Assembly (NCBI GenBank): GCA_029961685.1
Contig: JARWKL010000009.1
Location: 11,613,758-11,677,757 of the forward strand
Source of the DNA: Aristolochia californica
Taxonomy: Eukaryota > Streptophyta > Magnoliopsida > Piperales > Aristolochiaceae
Length of the DNA stretch: 64,000 nucleotides
Direction: 5' to 3'
Shown: piece after piece, positions 10,644 to 22,802 of the stretch
Position numbering within the stretch: the stretch's first letter is position 1
Layout of the letters: every line of letters starts with the position of its first letter
Position numbers and translations under genes: made by a program
Notes under the pieces: model-generated
The model's database searches: none
Told to the model about the DNA's origin: nothing
The model's input: only the letters and a program-made list of their open reading frames with translations

Positions 10644-11430
10644 TGTTATGGACTCAATAACACTGAGTCAACTACTTTACTTTTATTATTTATGTTGATT
10701 TTAATTTCGAATTTTATTGATTTGTAATAAGACTTAAAGGTAGGGTAGAACTGGGTTTTATAACCCTAACCTATGTTGATGTTAATTACCCTATTTAAGG
10801 GGTAATAATAGGGGTAAGGATGGGGAAATAAAGCAAGTTCAGAATTAACATAAACTAGGGTAATTTAGGTTCTTGCAAGGCTCCCTATTCTAGGGTTCTT
10901 GGCTTGAAATCTCTTGGTGGTTTGCTGCATCCATTGGGGAGTCTTTGAGAAGATCTTAGAAGGAAAGGGAAGAGGAATCACCCTTCTCTTCTAAGCTGCA
11001 AGAGCAATCTACCTCTGCCACGAACCAGCAGCAAGAGGAGGAGGTTTACGTGAGCCTTTTCATTAAAGGAGGAGGCTTTTGAGTTGCTGGTTGGAGGAGA
11101 TCTTCAAGAGGTATTTCTGATTACCTTTTCCGTGTTTGGGAAGGTCTTCTCTGGTCTCTTTTACGTATAAGAAGTAGATGCATGGTTTTAGGGATTTATA
11201 CCTGTTGATGTGAGTTATAAAATAGGGGTTTCATATCTGAGTGGTTAAACATTCCTTTAACTTGCTGGTTGCATCTATAATTGAGAAAATGAAACTCCTT
11301 TTCAATCCTAATGTAAGAGGAGAAGTAGAAGAGAGTTCTTTTCAAAAAAACGTGTTAAGAAACCCTCAAACAGTGCTGGATCCTTATTCAACTCGCCGAG
11401 TTACTAGATCCATGGCTAGGGACCATAACA
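10644..11430 (+). repeat. TRG1 5' LTR (787 bp)
   Basis: TGTTATGGACTCAATAACAC to GGGACCATAACA. Shorter than the 941-bp TRG2 LTRs and shares most blocks with them. The last 45 bp encode STRRVTRSMARDHN in the gag frame. Confidence 0.92.
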
Positions 11431-12880
11431 ACTTGGTATCAGAGCAGAGTAACCTGGTAGAGAGAAGCACCAATGAATACTTTGAATTGATTGAAAGAAA
11501 ATTTGATACAGTCCTAGAGAGGTTCTCCAAAATTGATATCGATATGGAGACCTTGAAGTGAAGGATGGATAGCATGGAGACTGGTCTGATTACTAGCAAG
11601 AAATTTGCTGCATTGGAGGAGAAGTTCACTCTCAGTTTGGAAAGCTTGAAAGGAAGGATGAATAGCATGGAGATTGGTCTGAGTACTGGCAAGAACTCAA
11701 TTCTGGGGGACCATTCGCAGATCAGAGGGGGAGATGAGTTTACTAGACACACGAGTTTCTCGAGTCAGCAAGGACCCTTCATGCGGGGGGGACACCTCAA
11801 CCAGGGGGGAGGCACTGTACCTCTCATTCCAGATCAGAGAGAAGGGGACCATTCATATAATAGAGGGGGAGATGAATTTCCTAGGCGCATGAGTTTCTCA
11901 GGACAGCAAGGACCCCTCATTCCGGGGGGACACTTCTACCAGGGGGGAGACACCGTTCTGAGGTATACTAAAATGGAATTCCCTGCTTATAATGGGTCAG
12001 AAAACCCTTTGAAATGACTGTATCGATGCAAAAAAATTTTAGCCATCAGTGAATCCCAGCCTATGACCGAGTCAATGTGGCTGTTTTTTACTTACTAGGG
12101 GAAGCACAACTTTGGTAAAAACTAGTTGAGGTTGATAGCAATGTGGTAGATTGGGATGAATTTAAGCAACTGTGCTCTCTCCGTTTTGGTCCTCCGGCTT
12201 ACAGCAACCCTTTGGGAGATTTGGTTTTGTTTCGCCAAACTAGGGCCATGGAGCAATATAAAAAACTGTTCCAGGAAAAATTAGCATGAGCCAGCAGTAT
12301 GGTACAAGTGGATCAGCAAGTTGCACTGTTTACAGCAGGACTGACTGAGGCGTTAAAGCTTGAGGTGGAGCTCTATGCATCTGTTAACTTATCCATGTTA
12401 ACTTATCCAGCGCTATGAATATAGCTTGTGCTTTAGAACTGCGACATAAGGCACAACACAGATTACCTCCATGGTCAGGGGAGCGGAGCGCTCCATCCAT
12501 GGGGCAAGGGGAGCGCATTCCTCCGAGAAACAACCTGGGTATAACTTTGACAGGGGATCCGAGATCTAGTCATCCTACACCTCCTTATATAAAAAATTGA
12601 CAAGTGCTGAGATGGCGGAACGACGGGCAAAGAATCTGTGTTACAACTGTGATGAACCATATTGGGCTGGGCATCAGTGCAAAAGATTGTTTTTGATCGA
12701 TAAAGATGAGGATATCGAGGTGACAGAGGATATGATAGAGGAAGAACCACCGAACATCTCCCTGCATGCCATTACTGGGCAGCAATCGGCCACAATTACG
12801 CAGCATGGCAGCAGCTCGACAACTTCCACCAGGTCTACCCATCTTCTGAGCTTGAGGACAAGCTCGATCTCCAAGGGGGG
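11241..12880 (+). pseudogene. TRG1 Gag, broken
   Basis: Homologous along its length to the intact TRG2 Gag: RRVTRSMARDHNNLVSEQ start, repeated Gly-rich GGDEF blocks, the capsid-like region (LGEAQLW, PAYSNPLGDLVL) and the knuckle CYNCDEPYWAGHQC. Stops occur near 11560 and 12016, and again in the capsid region. After the knuckle the DNA jumps to the last codons of a pol gene, read out of frame, and then the polypurine tract. Confidence 0.88.
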
Positions 12881-12895
12881 GGGGGGGGGGGGGGG
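12875..12895 (+). repeat. 21-base poly-G tract
   Basis: Twenty-one G in a row where TRG2 has the purine tract CCAAGGGGGGACAGA. It sits exactly at the polypurine tract that primes plus-strand synthesis. It could be true expansion or a sequencing/assembly artefact. Confidence 0.9.
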
Positions 12896-12901
12896 TACAG
12901 A

Positions 12902-13643
12902 TGTTATGGACTCAATAACACTGAGTCATCTACTTTACTTTTATTATTTATGTTGCTTTTAATTTTGAATTTGATTTATTTGTAATAAGACTTAAAGGTA
13001 GGGGTAGAATTGGGTTTTATAACCCTAACCTATGTTGATGTTAATTACCCTATTTAAGGGGTAAGGATGGGGAAATAAAGCAAGTTCGGAATTAGCATAA
13101 ACTAGGGTAATTTAGGTTCTTGCTAGGCTCCCTATTCTAGAGTTCTTGGTGTGAACTCTTCTGGTGGTTTGCTGCATCCATTGGGGAGTCTTTGAGAAGA
13201 TCTTGGAAGGAAAAGGAAGTGGAATCACCTTTCTCTTCCAAGCTGCAAGAGCAATCTACCTCTGCCATGAACCAGCAGCTAGAGGGAGAGGTTTGTGTGA
13301 GCCTTTTCATCAAAGGAGGAGGCTTTTGAGTTGCTGGTTGGATGAGATCTTCAAGAGGTGTTTTCTGATTACCTTTTTTGTATTTGGGAAGGTCTTCTCT
13401 GGTCTCTTTTACGAATAAGAAGTAGATGCATGGTTTTAGGGATTTATACCTGTTGACGTGAGTTATAAAATAGGGGTTTCATATCTGAGTGGTTAAACAT
13501 TCCTTTAATTTGCTAGTTGCATCTATAATTGAGAAAAGGAAACTCCTTTTCAATCCTAATGTAAGAGGAGAAGTAGAAGAGAGTTCTTTTCACAAAAAAA
13601 CGTGTTAAGAAACCCTCAAACAGTGCTGGACCCTTATTCAACT
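12902..13643 (+). repeat. TRG1 3' LTR, end missing
   Basis: Starts TGTTATGGACTCAATAACAC and follows the 5' LTR until TTATTCAACT. Then, instead of the last ~35 bp, it continues TGCTGCAT into Copia-B LTR sequence (TGGTGGGTCCCACC). The element therefore lost its right end and TSD. Confidence 0.88.
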
Positions 13644-13699
13644 TGCTGCATGGTGGGTCCCACCAGCTTGAGCACCATGGTGGGTCCCACATTGTAACA
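13644..13699 (-). repeat. Copia-B1 3' LTR, proximal part
   Basis: On the minus strand the LTR begins TGTTACAATGTGGGACCC at 13699. It is preceded by the polypurine tract CGAGGGGGAG (13700-13710). It stops at the TRG1 junction. Confidence 0.88.
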
Positions 13700-13712
13700 C
13701 TCCCCCTCGAGT

Positions 13713-14614
13713 AGGGGGTGAGAAGACATCATAAATGCCCAACTTGCTGCATATGGTAGACATAATCTTGTGAGTGACTGGCTTGGTGAGAATGTTTGCA
13801 ACTTGATTTTGTGATGATATATGCTTCAGAGATAAGAAACCAGCGTGGAACTTTTCTCGTATAAAATGGTAATCCACTTCAACATGCTTTGTCCTTTCAT
13901 AGAAGACTGGATTCGATTTAATGTGTATTGCTGCTTGATTGTCACATTATAGATCTATTGGAGCTTCTTTGTAGAATCCCAATTCAGTGAGAAGAGATCT
14001 AATCCATATGAGTTCACTAACAGTGTGTGCCACAACTCTGTATTCTGCTTTTGCACTCGACCGTGCTACTACATTTTACTTTTTGCTTTTCCATGTAACC
14101 AAATTCCCTCCAACATCGTACAAAATCTCGAAGTAGATCTTCTGTCATCCGGGGATCCGGCCTAGTCTGCATCTGAGAATCCTTTGATGTTGAAGTGACC
14201 ATGGCTTTTATAGAGAAGCCCCCTTCTAGGAACTCCTTTCAGATATCGTAGTATTCTTTCAAGTGCTTGCCAATGACTAAGTTGTGGCTTGTGCAAGTAT
14301 TGACTTACCACACTTACTGCGTATGAAATGTCCGGCCTTGTTACACACAGGTAAATCAGCCGTCCCATTAGTCTTTGATATTTCCCAAGATCTACATCTT
14401 CTCCAGTGCCTCCACATAATTTTGTATTTGCATCCATAGGAGTGTCTGCTAGTTTGCATCCCATCATTCCTGTTTCTTCTAGTAGATCAAGGGCATACTT
14501 CCTTTGGGATAGCACAATCCCATGTCTGGATTGTAATACTTCAATACCCAAAAAATATTTGAGTAATCCAAGATCCTTCGACTTGAATTCAGCACATATT
14601 TTCTCCTTTATTTT
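13713..14614 (-). pseudogene. Copia-B1 RNase H region
   Basis: Encodes the end of RT and RNase H: FSDAD, KYQRLMGRLIYLCVTRPDIS, HWQALERILRYLKG, and the tail [19 protein letters not shown]. Stops and a frameshift near 14160 break it. RNase H removes the RNA strand during reverse transcription. Confidence 0.85.
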
Positions 14615-15568
14615 CTAAATACCCTCGGCATCGCTCGCAGTTAAAATAATATCATCAACATATATAGCTAGAATCACCTTACCTCTCAGTGTATTTTCAA
14701 TAAATACTGAGTGATCTGCAGAGCATCTGTGAAAATCGGCTCGTATGATGGCTTGACTAAATTTCTCAAACCATGCCCGAGGGGACTGCTTTAGACCATA
14801 TAGATATATTTTAAGGCGGCATACGTACTCCCCCTCAACCACATACCTAGGTGGTTGGTGCATGTAAATTTCTTCTTTAATATCTCCATTATGAAATGCA
14901 TTTTTAACATCCAGTTGATATATCGTCCATGATGAATTGGCTGCCAGAGATAATAATATACGTATCGAGTTCATTTTTGCCACTGGAGAGAAGGTTTCTT
15001 CATAATCAATTCCATAGCACTGAGTATAACCTTTGGCAACCAGTCGAGCCTTCAGTAGTGCAATTGACCCATCCGGATTATGTTTGATAGTATAAACCCA
15101 CTTACAACCAATGGGTTTTTTACCTGTGGGAAGAGGAACCAGTGACCACGTATGATTGTCATTAAGTGCCTTCATTTCTTTATCCATTGCTACCTTCCAC
15201 CCTGGATGTTGTAGAGCCTCCTGATATGACTATGGAACAGATATGGAGGAATTAGAAGAAAGAAACTGACAACATAAAGGTGAGATGCGATTATGAGACA
15301 CAAAATTGGAAATAGGATGAGAAGTAGAAGGTTGAGTGCATAATCGAGGTTCTTTCCGTATAGCAATAGGACGATTATCAAATTGAGGACCAAAAATAAC
15401 TGGTGATGAAGGACTTACCTTTGGTGGATCTGTTAACTCGGTAGGTGTGGTGTCAGCCACTTGCTCTGGGGGTTGAATAATCTTTGTATCATGAGGCACA
15501 ACTGGTCGAGGGGAACTTGGTACTGAGGACATACCAGGAGGAGTGCTATCAGAATAAAATGAGGTGTC
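14615..15568 (-). pseudogene. Copia-B1 reverse transcriptase
   Basis: 190-codon open stretch (15187-14615) starting MDKEMKALNDNHTWSLVP and reading through WTIYQLDVKNAFHNGDI, YGLKQSPRAWF and the active-site motif YVDDIILT. The catalytic Asp pair is preserved. The linker to integrase (15230-15532) is a separate frame, Pro/Ser-rich. One of the better preserved RT segments in the window, yet not part of an intact polyprotein. Confidence 0.88.
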
Positions 15569-16360
15569 TTAAAAAAATGTTACATCCCTGGACACAAATA
15601 AGCATTGAAGAGTAGGACTATGACAAACATAACCCTTTTGTGTGTGAGAGTATCCCAAAAAGATACACTTGATAGATTTAGGATCAAGTTTGTTGTGTCT
15701 AGGTAATAAATTATGAACAAAACATTGACATCCGAAGACTTTCAATGGTAAGGCAAATGGATCATCATTCGGTAATAATCTAGAGTAAGGAGATTTATTA
15801 CGAAGAACAGTAGATGGTAGACGATTTATAAGAAAGCAGGCTGTAAGGACGGCATGCGGCCAATAAAAGTATGGAACTTTCATGGCATATAATAAACCTC
15901 GAGCTACCTCAAGAATATGACGATTTTTCCATTCGGCTACACCGATTTGTTGAGGAGTGTAGACGCAAGACGTTTGATGGATAATGCCATTTTCTTGACA
16001 AAAAGAGTCAAGTTCTTTGGAAATATATTCTTTGGCATTATCAAACCGGAGAATTTTTATTTTCTGACCAAATTGTGTGAGTACCATAGCATGAAATGAC
16101 TTAAAAATTAATGGTATCTCAGAACCCTCCTTAAAGATTAACAACCAAGTTGTGTGAGTGAAATCATCAATAAATTTAATAAAATATGTTGCTTGAGAAA
16201 TATTAGAGACACTTAAGGGCCCCCAAACATTAGTATGAATTAACGAAAATGGAGTGACACTTTTGACTTCTGGATGAGGAGAGTATGTACTCCTTTGTTG
16301 TTTACTCAATTGACAAACCTCATAATGAAATTCTGACTTTAATTTAAGAGATGGAAACAT
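15569..16360 (-). pseudogene. Copia-B1 integrase core
   Basis: 263-codon open stretch with rve core motifs: FIKFIDDFTHTTWL, ILRFDNAKEYIS (second catalytic Asp, in FDNAKEY rather than SDN) and the block HQTSCVYTPQQIGVAEWKN, which holds the third, acidic position. The first catalytic block is HTNVWGP, so Asp is replaced by Asn and the enzyme is predicted dead. C-terminal part ends SRDVTFF. Confidence 0.88.
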
Positions 16361-16890
16361 ATAATGAAGAGACTATGTAGAAGGATGTCCCAATCGATTG
16401 TGCCATAACCATGTCTCATTTTCAGTAGTAGAATCCATATTGATATTTGGCACATCCAAGTAATAAAGCCCCCCTTGTTCATGGCATCCACCAATCACCT
16501 GCTTCGTTATAAGATCCTGAAAGATACATGAAGTGGGTGAGAAGGTAACCGAGCAATTAAAATATTTAGTCAGCTGACTAACAGATAATAGATTCAAAGG
16601 AAAAGTAGGAACGAAAAGAATATCAGTGAGCGGAAGTGATGGGGTGACAGAAATGGAACCTTTCTCTTGGACTTTGGTTTGAGAACCGTCAGATATGGTA
16701 ACAAACTTGTGTGAATGACTCGGAGATAGAGAATGTAATAAATTTTTGTTACCTCTAAGATGCTCGGAGGCTCCTGAGTCTTATCTAGGATGAAGATGAG
16801 GCAGATGGCATACCTGAAGCGGTAATGGCAGCAGTAGTTGCGGAGGAACTAGGAGAAGGACCTAGCATTGTCTTCATTTTCTAAAATACT
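16361..16890 (-). pseudogene. Copia-B1 protease and pre-integrase domain
   Basis: Contains DSGASEHLRGNKNLL (aspartic protease, broken by frameshift just before it), then LLSVSQLTKYFNCSVTF and the GAG_pre-integrase zinc-binding stretch LWHNRLGHPST (16373-16420). Confidence 0.83.
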
Positions 16891-17930
16891 TCATACTCTT
16901 CATTAGTAATATTTTTCTATGTTGCTGATTTTGTGAGATGTTCTTCTTTTGTATCACTCATAAAGGCTTGATTAGCCCTTGTCAATTCTTGCTGTTCATT
17001 GGCTTTATAACATATTTCTTTATAATGGCCATATTTTTTACAGTAAGTGCATGCCCTGTAACGGCATTGATCTATAGTGTGGGCAAAATATTTACAATGA
17101 GTACAATTGGTATCTTCTTTCCCATCTGTTCATCCACCAGCAGTCCTTCCACCTCTTCCTTTGCCTCCTCTATAACCTCTACCTCGGTCTCGACCCCGGT
17201 CAGATGATGATCCTCTATGATTGGAATACATAGCGAATGATACGTCAGTAGTGGAGCAAGAAGTGTCTGGAATACGAAGTAGTGTTACGCACACATCATC
17301 AAACTTTGGGACAACAAAAGCACTAAAAAGTTGACTCTTGGCAATCTCAAGATGAGGTTTAACATTTTCAAGACAAATAGCAGTAATTAAGGCTTCCTTC
17401 TATTTGTTTTGGATAGAAATATCAATGGTTGAAGGCTGAGCTAACTTCCACTCTTGAAGAAAGCCTCTAAAGCGGGCCAAGTACTCATGAATATTTTCTC
17501 CTTGTTTAGTTTCAACATTCTTTGGAGAATATCATAGGGTCTATGTAGTGTATCCGGGCATGAGTAAAGTTTAGCACATGTCTCCCAAATTTATTTAGCA
17601 GTGTCAAGATGAATAACATTATTGGAGACATTCTTCCATGCTATTGATTAGCCAACTAATTACAAAAGTATCATTTTTCAGCCATTTCATATAAAAAATA
17701 TCATCTTCATCAATAGGTGGTCCTCGGGTGGTGAGGTGACCAAGTAGGTCTTTTGTTATAAGGAACCTCCGAACTGATGTGGACCAACTCATAAAATTTG
17801 ATACTCCACGTAAGGGTATGGTGGTGATTCTCAGTATATCACCTTTGATATTCATATTTTCGTCAGCCATGATAGGCCACCATTCTTCAATTTTTTTAAT
17901 AATAACACCAAGTTGTTCTTCTTCAATCAA
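16891..17930 (-). pseudogene. Copia-B1 gag
   Basis: Begins at 17930 in a frame reading IMADENMNIKGDILRITTIP and FMSWSTSVRRFLITKDLLGHL, the UBN2-type Copia Gag. Later parts hold a Gly/Arg-rich stretch and paired knuckles (near 17110-16985: …CTYCKKYGHYKEICYK). Stops and frameshifts occur from 17619 onward. Confidence 0.85.
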
Positions 17931-18361
17931 CTCGATGTACGGGGAAGTTTAGCATTGATGCTAAATTATTATTCTGATTTTTTTATAATACTACTCATAA
18001 AAGACTCAATGACAATATTCTATATTAGGGAACTCTTAGCCCACAAAAAAAATTCCAATAATCTGATCATGGACTGGTCTTGGTAAATAGAATTTCCAAA
18101 ACGACAAAACTGTTTTGATAGCTCCTTTTAGATAGAGAGACATGCATATCCATAATATAATAAGATGAAAGCATTCACATATTAATTCTTGAATCATCTT
18201 CTAAATTCGGAAACCAGTAACATGAAAAAATAATAATTTTGAACACTTATCTCTCGGCTTGTTTCTTCTTTCATAAGAGAGCCTTCTTTGAGTGGTGTTG
18301 ATCATCACTTCTCTAGAGCATTCCTTTGATGAGGGATCCTAAATATAATACTCTGATTCCA
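17931..18361 (-). other. Copia-B1 leader and primer-binding site
   Basis: Untranslated region between LTR and gag. PBS is decayed (TGGAATCAGAG at 18361). 18061-18108 holds the leader block conserved with B2, B3 and F (complement of GATCATGGACTGGTCTTGG). No gene. Confidence 0.75.
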
Positions 18362-18492
18362 TGTTCAATTTAGGATCCCTTTTCCATAATTCTGAGCAAG
18401 AGAGAGAAGAAATAAAAAGAAGAAAAAGGAAGAAGAGTTCTCGGGTAGAGAGAAGAAACAATAAAAGAGGAAAGAGAGGTTGCGCCAAACAA

Positions 18493-18526
<34 letters not shown>

Positions 18527-18982
18527 ACTCGAGATTGAGATGTGTAACTTGATTTATTTCGAATTACAACACCTCTATTTATAGTAGAGTAGGAGGTAGA
18601 GTCCTTATACAATTAGCCTTTCAATCCTAATTACATTCCAACTCTAACTCTCTAAGATAAGTCTATTCAAACCAATCTACTAGAAGCTTAATATAAATTG
18701 AACTAGGACTCTTGCTTCATTCACGTGAATATAAGGGAGAAGGCCAGCTCGTAGCCTTATCCTTGTGGGTCCCTCATGATCTTCCAGCTCATCTTGATAA
18801 GGTTGACAGCTCGTGAGATATTTGTGGGTCCCACTTGATCTTCAGGTCTTTTAACTCAATTCAGCTTGTGCTTCTTAATTCCTTGACTCGTGCTTGCTTG
18901 GATGAGGACTCTTCTTGGTGTCCCACGTCCTCATGGTGGGTCCCACCAGCTCGAGCACCATGGTGGCTCCCATATTGTAACC
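18362..18982 (-). repeat. Copia-B1 5' LTR (621 bp)
   Basis: On minus: GGTTACAATATGGGAG… to …CCTAAATTGAACA. First base pair decayed from TG. Contains a GA/CT microsatellite (about 18493-18524) and a CTATAAATAG box. TSD CTCTC follows at 18983. Confidence 0.92.
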
Positions 18983-19094
18983 CTCTCTTTATTTCTTCTT
19001 CTCTTTCCTTTCGTCTCTCTTCTTCTTTCTCTTCTTCCTTCAGTCCTTTGACTGATCAATTTAAGTTATTTATCATGGGATCCTAAATCCAACA
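18983..19094 (+). repeat. Copia-A 5' LTR, second part
   Basis: Resumes after the Copia-B1 target duplication. Matches the end of the 3' LTR (TTTGACTGGTCAACTTA… GGGATCCTAAATCCAACA) and ends at 19094, followed by a decayed primer-binding site (TAGTATTAGAGCAATGGG). Confidence 0.88.
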
Positions 19095-19929
19095 TAGTAT
19101 TAGAGCAATGGGTTTAGGATCTTGAGGTTAATTTGGTGTTAAATTGAATTTTTTTTCAAGCTTCACGTGAGATTTTTGTTGATGAAGCAAGGATTCAGAT
19201 TGTTTAATGATAAGTTTTTTTCTCCCTTCTTTGATGAGATGTTTTACTGATTTTTTTATCTCGAAAAGATGATTGATGAATGAAATTTCTCATCCAATTT
19301 TGATAGAAGATTAAGTTTTTTTTATGTATTATGATTTAGCAAAAGATTTATGCACTCGATTTGCTCTAACTCATGCTAGTTCGACAAAGCAACAATTTAT
19401 ACATATAAGTTCAATTTTTCCTTGGAAAATAATATTTTGGATAAAGCTCTTTTAGTTTTCCACCATATCTATGGATTATCATGATCAAACCATGTTTGAG
19501 ATCTTTGAAGACTGCTGCATGTTGTTATTTGACTGATTTGCTCTCTGTAGAGCTCGTTGAAGATTTGTTCTTGATTATCGAGAGGAAAGTTTTTCTTTGG
19601 AAAGAAGTTGCTGGATTTAGAAATGATTTATCCTTCATTGTAGAGTTCTTCTCTGGATTTTCTCACCTAAAATTTTCAAAAAGAAAAGGGAAGTCGAAGG
19701 TTGTGATCTGTTATACAAGTTGGCGCACTTAATCTGCAAGAAAAGTTTCCTTCTTTAGAGAGATTCTGATTTAGTCCAAGATCTCTTACGATTAGATTTT
19801 ATTCTCATATTATTTCTTGATAAAGGAAGATATGAAATCTATCCTAGATAGTATGACTAGCACGTGGAGTAATGAACTATTTGTTTAAGTGCATTATTAA
19901 GATAGATTATGGGCTGATTTTGGATTGAC

Positions 19930-19968
<39 letters not shown>

Positions 19969-20048
19969 GTTGATACTTTTCATGCAAGACATTTTTGTCA
20001 CACTTTATTTAGTGACTTGTTGATAAATTTTGTGGCTGAAGATTAATA
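19095..20048 (+). other. Copia-A leader, with a CT microsatellite
   Basis: About 950 bases between the primer-binding site and the Gag start, with no coding signal. A (CT)n run lies at 19932-19966. A 5' leader this long is usual for this Copia group. Confidence 0.7.
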
Positions 20049-20985
20049 TGGGTAGTAAAAGTGACTTGCTTAAGATTACTACTATACCCTGAATAGGGTT
20101 ATAAAATTACTTGAGTTGGTCCCAATTGGTTAAGAAATTCCTTATCACTAGAGATCTCATAGGACACCTGACTAAACCAGCTCCACCTGTTGATGAGGAA
20201 GATAACTCCTATACTAAATGGCTTAAATATGACACACTTGTTGTCAATTGGTTAATAAGCAGTATGGAGGAACATGTGGCAAACAATATTGTCCACCTTG
20301 AAACAACAAAGCAAATATGGGACACTTGTGCCAAATTATACTCTAGTATCGAGAACCAACAATTATATGATATCTTTCAGACTATATTTAATAAAAAAAT
20401 AGGGAGAGAATTTGCATAAATACTTGGTTCGGTTTAGAGGGCTTATTTAGGGACAATATCTCAACCCTACTCTGTCAATATCTCTATTCAAGAAAAGCAA
20501 CGAGAGGCTTTAGTAGCTGCCATTTGCGTGGCTAATATTAAACCATACTTAGAAGTGGCAAAATCAAAACTGCTCAGCTCTTCAACACTTCCATCTTTTG
20601 ATGATATTAGTGCCACATTGCTTCACATTCCATACCCCTCTTCCACACCTCAGGTTGAGATATCTTCAGCTATGTACTCTAGTAATAGAGGTACAAATTC
20701 AACCAACTAAGGTCACAATAGAAATTCTAGAGGAGGTGGAGGAAGAGGTGGTAGAGCTGGTTCAAATTCTTTGAGAACAGATAATAGAGTATGAACTTGT
20801 TTTTGAGGATTAAATCACCTTGTTGTATCCTGTTGGAAACTTCATAGGAAGCCGGATTGGGCTATTGTGAATTAGGCCTCGATTAATAGTACTGAAAAAA
20901 ATGAAGAGAAAACTAAGTCACAAAAAGGAAAGAAAAAAATCTCAGATGATGTCTTTGAGCTATTACAGAGGTTGAAACTTTGATG
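20049..20985 (+). pseudogene. Copia-A gag
   Basis: Starts MGSKSDLLKITTIP then stops. It continues YLSWSQLVKKFLITRDLIGHLTK and an open stretch at 20111-20419 (WLISSMEEHVANNIVHLETTKQ is the UBN2 core). Further on come the PYLEVAKSKLLSSSTLPSF block and a Gly/Arg-rich part. At least five in-frame stops. Confidence 0.85.
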
Positions 20986-22195
20986 GTACCCACAACCACA
21001 TTTTCTTCCACTATTACTGCTGCTACTACTGTCTCCTGTATGATTTTTGTAATGTCCTCTTGTTCATCCTGGATGGATCCCAAACCAAGGTCATTGGGAC
21101 GGGATCCTCCTTTTCTACTCTCACAGTTCAGCTAAATGATGTCTTATTTGTGCCTCAATTTTTGTTAAATTTATTGTATGTAAGCCGATTAACCAATAAG
21201 TTTAATTGTTCTATTACTTTCCCCCCTTCTTCTTGTGTTTTTTTAGAATCTAGCGATGAAGTAGGTTATTGGTGGAGGCCATGAAAAATGGGGTCTCTAT
21301 TACTTGAATTTACTTCGAGTGAATGCGACTTCTATTGCTCAAACAGAGGCACAACAATAGTTCACCAATAGTACAACAGATTAGGGCATCCATCATTGTC
21401 ATCACTTCAACACTTGTTTCCTTCTTTGAAGTCTCTTTCCCATTTCAATCATGAAGTATGCCAATTGAGCAAACACCAAAGAACTACTTACTCTCCTTGA
21501 GCTGAATCCAAAGGTGTTGCTCCTTTTTCCTTGGTTTATTCTGATGTGTATACCTTTGAGTATTTCAAATATTTCTCAAATGCAGTACTTTGTTACATTT
21601 GTCGATGATTTGACTAGAGTAACATGATTATTTTTATTCAAGGATAGATCTGAAATTCTTTCTATTTTTAAATCATTTTATGCCAAGGTCTCAACTCAAT
21701 TCAGTCACAAATTAAAAGTACTTCACTCTAATAAAGCTAAAGAATACATGTCTTCAAACCTCTATAAGGATAATGGCATTATTCATCAAATCTCATGTAC
21801 TTACACCCCTCAATAGAATGGTGTAGCTAAAATAAATAACTAACATCTTCTTGAGGTGGCTCGTGGCCTTCTTTAGTCTATGAATGTGCCCTACTTTCAT
21901 AGGCCACATGAGATTCTCATAACCTGCTTTCTCATTAACAGGCTGCCATCCTCCATACGTAATAATAAGTCTCCATATTCCTTATTATTTGCAGATGCGG
22001 ATCCGTTTTTCCTTCCCTTGAAGGCATTTGATTGCATTTGTTTTGTTCAAGTCACATCCTCACAAAAAAAATTAAGCTAGATTGGAGGGCTATTAAGTTT
22101 ACCTTTTTGGGTTATGCTCACACCCAAAAAGGATACGTTTGCTATAACCCCTCTCTTCAAAAATTGATTGTCTCCAGGGTTGTGGCCTTCTTTGA
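20986..22195 (+). pseudogene. Copia-A protease remnant, pre-integrase and integrase
   Basis: Includes LNDVLFVPQFLLNLLYVSRLTNKFNCSI, a pre-integrase block, and integrase pieces (FVDDLTRVT, HQISCTYTPQ, EVARGLL, then 21880-22080 PYFHRPHEILITCFLINRLPSS). The second catalytic block reads HSNKAKEYM, so Asp is lost. Cut at 22195 by Copia-B2; it resumes at 28364. Confidence 0.83.
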
Positions 22196-22802
22196 TGTTA
22201 CAATGTGGGACCCACCATGGTGCTCGAGTTGGTGGGACCCACCATGAGGACGTGGGACACCAAGAAGAGTTCTCACCCAAGCTAGCACGAGTTAAGCAGT
22301 AAACAAGCACAAACTGAAATGAGTTAGAAGACTTGAAGATCAAGTGGGACCCACAAATATCCCATGAGCTGGAAATCTTATCAAGATAAGCTTGAAGATC
22401 ATGAGGGACCCACAAGGATAAGGGCATGAGCTGGCCTCCTCCCTTATATTCACGTGATTGAAGAAAGAGTTCTAGTTCAACTCATATTAGTCTTCTAGTA
22501 GATTGTTTTGAATAGACTTATCTTAGAGAGTTAGAGTTGGAATGTAATTAGGAGATTGAAAGGCTAATTGTATAAGGACTCTATCTCTTCCTCTACTATA
22601 AATAAAGGTGTTGTAATTCGGAATTAATCAAGTTACACATCTCCTTCTTGAGTTAATCTCTCCCACTCTCTTAGCTTGGTGCATACCTCTTTTCCTCTTT
22701 TCTTTTTTCACCTCTCTACCCGAGAGCTCTTCTTCCCTTTTATTTTTTTTCTTTCTTCTTTCTCTTGCTCGGAATATTGGAAAATGGATCCTAAATTCAA
22801 AA
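22196..22802 (+). repeat. Copia-B2 5' LTR (607 bp)
   Basis: TGTTACAATGTGGGACCC to GGATCCTAAATTCAAAA (last bases decayed from CA). TATAAATA at 22597-22604. Starts with the repeated block GGGACCCACCATGG found in all B-family LTRs. Confidence 0.92.

Larger units (their letters stand above)
10644..13643 (+). mobile_element. TRG1: gag-only Gypsy element (TR-GAG), decayed copy
   Basis: 5' LTR 10644-11430, PBS (ACTTGGTATCAGAGC) at 11431, a gag-only internal domain and a 3' LTR from 12902. Same structure as TRG2 at 46339-49639. Gag is broken by several stops, and the 3' LTR lacks its last ~35 bp together with the right TSD. It sits in the Copia-B1 3' LTR. The expected left TSD would be CCCAC (10639-10643). 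Confidence 0.9.
10095..18982 (-). mobile_element. Copia-B1 retrotransposon (minus), carrying TRG1
   Basis: On the minus strand: 5' LTR 18982-18362, PBS (TGGAATCAGAG, decayed) at 18361, gag, protease, integrase, RT, RNase H, polypurine tract at 13712-13700 and 3' LTR 13699-13644 plus 10643-10095. TSD CTCTC lies at 10090-10094 and 18983-18987. The 3' LTR was later split by the Gypsy element TRG1. Same family as B2 and B3, with all domains present but broken by stops. Confidence 0.92.

Noticed and set aside
15917..16099. Plus-strand 60-codon ORF over Copia-B1 integrase
   Set aside because: Antisense shadow of the integrase frame.
18361..18612. Two overlapping ORFs with RERERE or LSLSLS runs
   Set aside because: Products of the GA/CT microsatellite in the Copia-B1 LTR.
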